Of a stretch of 9,418 nucleotides of DNA, positions 5,622 to 9,418 are shown in pieces. The position numbers were made by a program, and so were the translations under genes. Position 1 is the first letter of the stretch. Each line of letters starts with the position of its first letter. The DNA lies in assembly GCA_035699465.1 (NCBI GenBank), contig DASSPT010000071.1, forward strand, positions 1 to 9,418. The letters run 5' to 3'. The DNA is from JAICNR01 sp035699465. GTDB lineage: Bacteria; Gemmatimonadota; Gemmatimonadetes; JACCXV01; JAHWKZ01. Below the pieces are notes generated by a model that was given only the letters and a program-made list of their open reading frames with translations, did not search any database and was not told the DNA's origin.

Positions 5622-6104
5622 ATGTCCGAAATTCCGATCGACCCCCGCGTACGCATCGGCCACGTGCATCTCAAGGTCGCCGATCTCGACCGCGCGCTCG
5701 GGTTCTACCAGGGCGTCCTGGGGTTCGAGCTGACGCAGCGCTACGGTCGCGACGCGGCGTTCGTCTCCGCCGGTGGTTACCACCATCACATCGGGCTGAA
5801 CGTCTGGGAGAGTCGGGGCGGCTCCCCGCCTCCCCGCGGGACGACGGGTCTATACCATCTCGCGATCCTCTATCCGACCCGCCCCGCGCTCGCGGACGCG
5901 CTGCGGCGGCTCGTCGACGCGGGAATTCCTCTCGAAGGCGCTAGCGACCACGGGGTCAGCGAGGCGCTGTACCTCCGCGATCCCGACGGCAACGGCGTGG
6001 AGCTCTACCGGGACCGGCCGGAGGAAGAGTGGCCGCGGGACGGCGATGGAAAGATCGCGATGACGACGCGGCCGCTGGACGTCGAGGGTCTTCTGCGGGA
6101 GTAA
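5622..6104 (+). CDS. VOC family protein (glyoxalase / extradiol-dioxygenase-like)
   Basis: A 160-aa soluble metalloprotein with two beta-alpha-beta-beta-beta modules of the vicinal oxygen chelate fold. HVHLKVADLDRALGFYQGVLGFE (14-36) is the typical first module start, YHHHIGLNVW (53-62) closes it, LYHLAILYP (77-85) opens the second, and ALYLRDPDGNGVELYRDRPE (115-134) ends it. H16, H79 and E127 stand in the usual metal-ligand positions. The wording (YHHHIGLN, DPDGNGVELYRDRP) is closest to CatE-like catechol-2,3-dioxygenase relatives, but the substrate cannot be set; ring cleavage, glyoxalase-like isomerisation and thiol transfer all occur in this fold. The start is ATG 5622 with a strong GGGAGG at 5610-5615. 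It diverges from the rrf2-doxX operon and shares its palindromic control region. It converges with vapC across 26 nt. Confidence 0.9.
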   Translation: MSEIPIDPRVRIGHVHLKVADLDRALGFYQGVLGFELTQRYGRDAAFVSAGGYHHHIGLNVWESRGGSPPPRGTTGLYHLAILYPTRPALADALRRLVDAGIPLEGASDHGVSEALYLRDPDGNGVELYRDRPEEEWPRDGDGKIAMTTRPLDVEGLLRE

Positions 6105-6130
6105 TGCGCTGAGCGCGGAGCCCGGCGGTG

Positions 6131-6637
6131 CTATCCCTCGAGGGGATGCCGCCAGCGTAGCCCCGGGAAGCGCGCGAAATCGCGGTCCGTCGTGATCCAC
6201 TCGCTCCCCGACTCGATCGCCACTGCCGCCAGCCACGCGTCGGTTACGATGTTTCCCTTTGCGCCGGAGGCGAGACAGAGCTCGCTGAAGATCGCCCAGT
6301 GTCGTGGTCCCGGTCGAATGGAAACGCGGTTCGGTCGACTCCGCACTTCGTCGATGAACGCGAGCCCCACTTCGACCGGTGTGGGAACCGCGAAGATTCG
6401 GGGATGTGTGACGACGCGTAAGAAGGCGCTCAGGACGAGATCGTAGAGACCAAACGCCTGGTCGGAACCGAGGACGCCTTCGAGCCATCTGCGATATCGC
6501 AGATGACCGGGTGCTTCGCTTCGATGGGCATAAATCAGGACGTTGACGTCAGGCAGTACGATCGTCCGACTCCATCCGGTCGAGTAGCGACGCCGAATCG
6601 TCGATGTCGACTCCCGGGAGCGTCCATCCGCCACCAA
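6131..6637 (-). CDS. vapC: VapC-type PIN-domain ribonuclease toxin
   Basis: A PIN-domain endoribonuclease, the toxin of a type II pair, expected to cut RNA when freed from VapB. Numbered from 6637, the acidic site is D30 (LPDVNVLIYAHR), D66 (LYDLVLSAF, where relatives often have Glu), D133 (IVTDAWLAA) and D151/D153 (TTDRDF). It ends in the family's FPGLRWRHPL. The start is a problem. The coordinates given use TTG 6637, the furthest upstream standard codon (GTG follows at 6634), with no ribosome site in front. Homologues begin at about 'M-I-x-L-P-D', i.e. at 6565, where this sequence has ACG. GGAG at 6573-6570 lies 4 nt before that ACG and 7 nt before the next codon, ATC. The true product may therefore be about 144 aa. 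It overlaps the 3' end of vapB. Confidence 0.88.
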   Translation of the reverse strand: MVADGRSRESTSTIRRRYSTGWSRTIVLPDVNVLIYAHRSEAPGHLRYRRWLEGVLGSDQAFGLYDLVLSAFLRVVTHPRIFAVPTPVEVGLAFIDEVRSRPNRVSIRPGPRHWAIFSELCLASGAKGNIVTDAWLAAVAIESGSEWITTDRDFARFPGLRWRHPLEG

Positions 6638-6800
6638 ACGTCGTCAGCACGACAGGGTTCCCGTCGCGCTTCCTTTCCGAACCCGCGAGAGCCGCCCGGA
6701 GAGCGTCCTCGATGACGCTCGTGAGGGTCCTGTCGGTTTCCACCGCCAGGCGCCTGGCCCGTCTGAGCAGGTCATCGGGAAGTCGTATCGTCGTCCTCAT
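6549..6800 (-). CDS. vapB: VapB-type ribbon-helix-helix antitoxin
   Basis: An 83-aa antitoxin that should neutralise the downstream PIN toxin and repress its own promoter. Residues 1-40 (MRTTIRLPDDLLRRARRLA...TLTSVIEDALRAAL) form a ribbon-helix-helix DNA-binding domain. Residues 50-83 (VLTTFGGGWTLPGVDIDDSASLLDRME) are the flexible toxin-binding tail seen in antitoxins paired with this PIN subfamily. ATG 6800 is chosen because it matches the family start and follows the -10 box by 7 nt. Upstream in-frame starts at 6812 and 6836 fall within the promoter and would add a Cys-rich stretch unlike the family. No ribosome site precedes 6800, consistent with a leaderless message. Its end overlaps vapC, as is usual for such pairs. 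Confidence 0.9.
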   Translation of the reverse strand: MRTTIRLPDDLLRRARRLAVETDRTLTSVIEDALRAALAGSERKRDGNPVVLTTFGGGWTLPGVDIDDSASLLDRMESDDRTA

Positions 6801-6802
6801 AC

Positions 6803-6829
6803 ATCGAAGCATACATGCTATGCATCGAT
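6803..6829. promoter_or_regulatory. Inverted repeat, probable VapB/VapBC operator
   Basis: Arms ATCGAAGCATA (6803-6813) and TATGCATCGAT (6819-6829) are reverse complements at 10 of 11 positions around a 5-bp CATGC spacer. The repeat ends 3 nt before the vapB start and covers the -10 box and most of the spacer. A ribbon-helix-helix dimer pair bound here would block RNA polymerase, the usual autoregulation of VapBC operons. Confidence 0.7.
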
Positions 6830-6836
6830 ATGTCAA
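6808..6836 (-). promoter_or_regulatory. Promoter of vapBC
   Basis: Reading leftward, a perfect -35 TTGACA (6836-6831), a 17-bp spacer and TATGCT (6813-6808, 4 of 6 to consensus). Only 7 nt separate the -10 box from ATG 6800, so transcription should begin at or next to the start codon and give a leaderless mRNA. Confidence 0.65.
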
Positions 6837-6886
6837 TCACTGCAAGAGGCACTCCCGCTTGAAGATGCGGCCCCGACCGATATGCC

Positions 6887-8263
6887 TCAGTCGTCCACCT
6901 GACGCGCGGGGTAGCCGCCCGCCTCGAGCCGCCGGCGAGTCTCTTCGAGCCGCTCGGCCGCGGAGGGCAGCGCGAAGGGACCGAGCCGGACGCGATAGTA
7001 CCCCTGCCCGTCGACGACCCCGATCGCGACTTCGGGGAAGAAGCCGTCGCTCTTGAGGCGCGAGGACAGCTCGGCGGCGTTGGCCGCGCTCGTGAACGCT
7101 CCGACCTGGATCCAGACGGTCTCGGGCTCTCCCGAAGGCTGCTGGCGCGGGCGCGCGTCCTCGATGATGACGGGCGGAGGCTCCTCGCGGACCGGCTCCT
7201 CCCGAGCCGGCTCGTACGTCGGGGGCTCCTCGCGCGCGGGCTCCTCGCGCGGCCGCGCGTCCTCGATGATCACGTCGGGGGCCTCCTCGGTCGGCGCCTG
7301 CCTCGCCCCGGCATCGGGCACGTAGACGGGCGCGCCGCCCGCTGCGGCCCCGGGGGCTGCCTCCTCGCGCGGACCGGCGTCCTCGATGACGACCTCGGGC
7401 GCTTCCTCGACCGGCGCCTCGGCGGGCGCGACCGGCTCGCCAGGTGGCGCCTCCTGCCCGGCCGGAGCCTCCGGCGGCGGTTGCCCGCCTTCCGCCTCGC
7501 CCATCGCGACCTGCACCGGCTCCCCTCCGCCCTCCATCGCGAGCCGCGCCTCGGCCGCCTGTGGCGAATCGGGATAGTCGAGCGCCAGCATGGCGTAGTA
7601 CTGGGTGGCGGTCCGGTTGTCGCCCTCCTCGCCGAAGGCGCGCGCGAGCTGATAGACGTACTCGGCGCCCAGCGCCTCACGCTGGCCGGCCGAGAGCTCC
7701 TGCGGCAGGTCCATCCGCTTGACGCGCGTGAACCCCTCGATGAACGCATCGGTCGCCTGCCGGAACTGCCGATCGGCGAGCCATGCCTTGCCTGTCCATA
7801 GCGGGATCTCGGCCTGGAAGCGGCTGAACGGGTAGTCCATCGAGAGCCGCTGGAGCTTCTCGCGCGCCTCTTCCGTTCTTCCCTCGACGAGGTCGAGCTG
7901 TGCGAGTCGGAACAGCGCCTCGTCAGCCACCGACGACGCCGCGTACTCCTCGACGATCGTGCGGTAGTGCTGGGCGGCGATCGCCGCGTCGGCTTCCATG
8001 AGCGCGATCGTGTAGAGGGCGTCCGCCTGGGGGAGCCGCGACGGGCCGGTCAGCCCGGCGGTGGCCTCGAGGTAGGCCCACAGATCCGTGCGCGCCGCCT
8101 CGAAGTCCCCGGCCTCGAACGCCCGCTTGCCGCGGTCGAGGAGCTGGGCGGCGTCCTGCGCCGCGGCGGGGATCGCGCCGAGGACGAGCCCGACCGCCAT
8201 GATCGCCGCGCAGGAGATCGCCCGCACGCGGCCCTTCCTCCATCTCATCGTTTCACGCCGCAT
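6887..8263 (-). CDS. Secreted TPR-repeat protein with C-terminal SPOR domain
   Basis: A 458-aa exported protein. Residues 1-36 are a Sec signal peptide (basic MRRETMRWRKGRVR, hydrophobic ISCAAIMAVGLVLGAIP, cleavage near AAAQ). Residues 38-245 are helical TPR-like repeats (AAQLLDRGKRAFEAGDFEAAR, ADEALFRLAQLDLVEGRTEEAREKL and a TQYYAMLALDYPDSPQAAEARLAM unit), as in YbgF/BamD-like envelope scaffolds. Residues 246-378 are a Pro/Glu-rich linker with three similar motifs. Residues 382-458 are a SPOR domain (VWIQVGAFTSAANAAELSSRL...YYRVRLGPF), a fold that binds denuded glycan strands of septal peptidoglycan. A role at the division site or cell wall is inferred. The start is ATG 8263 with GGAG 10 nt upstream; ATG 8248 is a possible alternative. 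The 5' end overlaps the end of holA by 11 nt, so the two are probably co-transcribed. Confidence 0.88.
   Translation of the reverse strand: MRRETMRWRKGRVRAISCAAIMAVGLVLGAIPAAAQDAAQLLDRGKRAFEAGDFEAARTDLWAYLEATAGLTGPSRLPQADALYTIALMEADAAIAAQHYRTIVEEYAASSVADEALFRLAQLDLVEGRTEEAREKLQRLSMDYPFSRFQAEIPLWTGKAWLADRQFRQATDAFIEGFTRVKRMDLPQELSAGQREALGAEYVYQLARAFGEEGDNRTATQYYAMLALDYPDSPQAAEARLAMEGGGEPVQVAMGEAEGGQPPPEAPAGQEAPPGEPVAPAEAPVEEAPEVVIEDAGPREEAAPGAAAGGAPVYVPDAGARQAPTEEAPDVIIEDARPREEPAREEPPTYEPAREEPVREEPPPVIIEDARPRQQPSGEPETVWIQVGAFTSAANAAELSSRLKSDGFFPEVAIGVVDGQGYYRVRLGPFALPSAAERLEETRRRLEAGGYPARQVDD
7139..7408 (-). repeat. Three-copy motif repeat in the Pro/Glu linker of the SPOR protein
   Basis: Residues 286-301, 326-341 and 360-375 read EEAPEVVIEDAGPREE, EEAPDVIIEDARPREE and EEPPPVIIEDARPRQQ (DNA 7361-7408, 7241-7288 and 7139-7186). 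The copies start 40 and 34 residues apart. Similarity is visible at the DNA level too, around a shared 'tcctcgatga' core on the plus strand. Between copies two and three lie smaller PAREEP-type units. This suggests duplication within the linker and perhaps a short docking motif. Confidence 0.8.
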
Positions 8264-9287
8264 TCTCGAGGATCTCCAGCAGATGTCGGTGAAGGACGAA
8301 TTCCTCGCCGTGCGAGGTCGACTTGAGCATGATGTCCGCCTCCGCCAGGAGGTCGAGCGCGCGGGCGACCGATTCCGGCGTGTGCCGACGCGCCTGATCC
8401 GCGAGGCCTTTCGCCATCCCGTACCACGTGCGGCCCGGCAGCGCCTCCATGATGGCGTTCGGGTTCTTCGACGGCAGGTTCACGACGATCCCGAGCCGCA
8501 GGAAGTGCGTCCCGAGGAGCGGCACCAGCCGGTACGCGGACTCGCCCGCGTCGAGTAGCTCCTTGAGGAGCTCGAGCGCCCGCGCCGTGTTCCGCGCGCC
8601 GACCGCGTCGCACCACTCCCAAACCGTGCCGACCGCGCAGCCCGAGCAGATCGCCTCCACGTCGGCGAGCGCGATCCGCTCCGCGTCGCCCACGTACATG
8701 GCGACCTTCTCGAGCTCGGCGTAGAGCGGCTGGAGCTCGCCCGCGACGTCGGCCAGCGCGGTGGCCGCGTCGGGGTCCAGCGTCTTGCCGAAGTCCTGCT
8801 TCGCGCGGGCCGTCAACCAGCGTGCGAAGTCGAAATCCGGCTGCTTGGACTTCGCGGACTTCCTCGGCAGCTCGCAGACGATCCGCGCCCCGTGCTTCTC
8901 CCAGATCTGATACAGGTTCCCCCGCATCGAAGATCCACCCGTCCCTACCAGACAGATGCCCCTGGGTTCCGATTCGAGGAACGACTTGACCGCGTCGCGG
9001 GTGTCGGCGGGAAGGTCGGGAACGTCCTTGAGGACGATCACGCGCCGGTCGTTGACGAACGGCATGGTCGAGACGATCGCGTCGAAGTCGGCGGGCGAGA
9101 GCTCGGCCGCGTCGCGCTTCTCGAGATCGAACTGATCGGCCCCCGGGGCCTTCACCACGCGCTCGAGGAGGGCCGCCAGCACCTTGTCGACGAGATACCG
9201 CTCGTCCCCGGCGATCAGGATGGCGTGCGATACGAGGACCCGCTCGGGCGGATCGGACAGGAAGGCGTCGGCCTGGACCTTGGACAA
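8253..9287 (-). CDS. holA: DNA polymerase III delta subunit (clamp-loader wrench)
   Basis: A 344-aa HolA, the subunit of the clamp loader that opens the beta sliding clamp. Its length is normal for the family. The N-terminal AAA-like domain begins with HAILIAGDERYLVDKVLAALLERVV (21-45), followed by the clamp-contact region TMPFVNDRRVIVLKDV (74-89) and a CLVGTGG strand (112-118). The linking domain has DFARWLTARAKQDFGKTLDPDAATALADVAGELQPLYAELEKVAMY (153-198), a hallmark of HolA. The C-terminal collar domain covers about 220-344 (ALELLKELLDAGES, LLGTHFLRLG, LLAEADIMLKS). The start is TTG 9287; I found no in-frame ATG, GTG or TTG upstream before sequence unlike the family, and no clear ribosome site. 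C214, C217 and C226 cluster oddly. It overlaps the SPOR gene by 11 nt. Confidence 0.93.
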   Translation of the reverse strand: MSKVQADAFLSDPPERVLVSHAILIAGDERYLVDKVLAALLERVVKAPGADQFDLEKRDAAELSPADFDAIVSTMPFVNDRRVIVLKDVPDLPADTRDAVKSFLESEPRGICLVGTGGSSMRGNLYQIWEKHGARIVCELPRKSAKSKQPDFDFARWLTARAKQDFGKTLDPDAATALADVAGELQPLYAELEKVAMYVGDAERIALADVEAICSGCAVGTVWEWCDAVGARNTARALELLKELLDAGESAYRLVPLLGTHFLRLGIVVNLPSKNPNAIMEALPGRTWYGMAKGLADQARRHTPESVARALDLLAEADIMLKSTSHGEEFVLHRHLLEILENAA

Positions 9288-9326
9288 TGCGGCGTCCGGT
9301 TTGAGGGGGAGCGGTTCCGACTCCCT

Positions 9327-9332
9327 ATGATA
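9327..9332 (-). promoter_or_regulatory. Possible -10 box upstream of holA
   Basis: TATCAT (5 of 6 to TATAAT, minus strand) lies about 40 nt before the holA start in a locally AT-richer spot. No convincing -35 box is seen 16-18 bp further upstream. In the remaining edge sequence a minus-strand frame gives an Arg-rich 17-aa tail ending in TGA at 9363-9365, which might be the end of an upstream gene, but it is too short to call. Confidence 0.25.
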
Positions 9333-9418
9333 CCACCGTATTCGCCCGCGCGCAGGTGACGCTCATTCTTCCCGGATCCTAGGTCGCGCCTCGTAGCGTC
9401 GCCGCATGCGTGCCAGGT

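Noticed and set aside
6105..6130. Terminator between the convergent VOC and vapC genes
   Set aside because: Only a very small GCGC-TGA-GCGC stem is visible and no T-tract follows on either strand.
6801..6836. vapB start at 6836 or 6812
   Set aside because: Those codons lie in the -35 to -10 region of the likely promoter and add residues not seen in the antitoxin family.
7139..7408. Repeated 'cctcgatga' units as a CRISPR or tandem-repeat array
   Set aside because: Copies are in frame within one protein, vary in sequence and spacing, and encode a protein motif, so they are coding repeats.
9363..9416. C-terminal end of an upstream minus-strand gene
   Set aside because: The 17-residue Arg-rich tail ending at TGA is too short to tell from chance, and a plus-strand ATG at 9406 is equally unproven.

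Overview
The window is GC-rich bacterial chromosomal DNA. It is densely coded, often uses GTG or TTG starts, and has short or negative gene spacing. Family content (a holA/SPOR-protein pair, DoxX/Rrf2, PIN-VapBC, stacked family-2 glycosyltransferases) fits an environmental, uncultured-type lineage such as Gemmatimonadota, Eisenbacteriota or a relative. That placement is inference; no rRNA or other taxonomic marker is present.

Left part (1-4276, + strand): the C-terminal end of a probable Gfo/Idh/MocA-type sugar oxidoreductase runs into three family-2 glycosyltransferases (219-1157, 1154-2149, 2146-3084). Each start codon overlaps the preceding stop (11, 4 and 4 nt), so these four genes look like one translationally coupled surface-polysaccharide operon. 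After a 79-nt gap comes a lipoprotein of 370 aa (3164-4276) that resembles a TIM-barrel glycoside hydrolase.

Middle part (4305-6104): on the minus strand, an Rrf2-family regulator, a DoxX-family membrane protein and a 58-aa DUF1059 protein form a probable operon. It reads leftward from a promoter with a perfect TTGACA -35 box. A 21-bp near-perfect palindrome (5551-5571) covers the -10 box and start site, as expected for an autorepressed Rrf2 gene. A VOC-family (glyoxalase/extradiol-dioxygenase-like) gene diverges from it on the plus strand, and its 5' region contains the same palindrome.

Right part (6131-9418, minus strand): a VapBC toxin-antitoxin pair with its own promoter and operator-like inverted repeat appears lower in GC than its neighbours. 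The vapB transcript would be leaderless or nearly so, and vapC has no standard start codon at the expected position. Next to it lie holA (DNA polymerase III delta) and, overlapping it by 11 nt, a secreted TPR/SPOR-domain protein whose linker carries three copies of a P-x-V-I-I-E-D-A-R-P-R motif.

Most of the window is recognisable gene families. I see no CRISPR array, IS element, tRNA or rRNA, and no gene-free stretch over 300 bases. The most interesting points are the two promoter/operator architectures, the vapC start, the GH-like lipoprotein beside the glycosyltransferase operon, and the repeats in the SPOR-protein linker.
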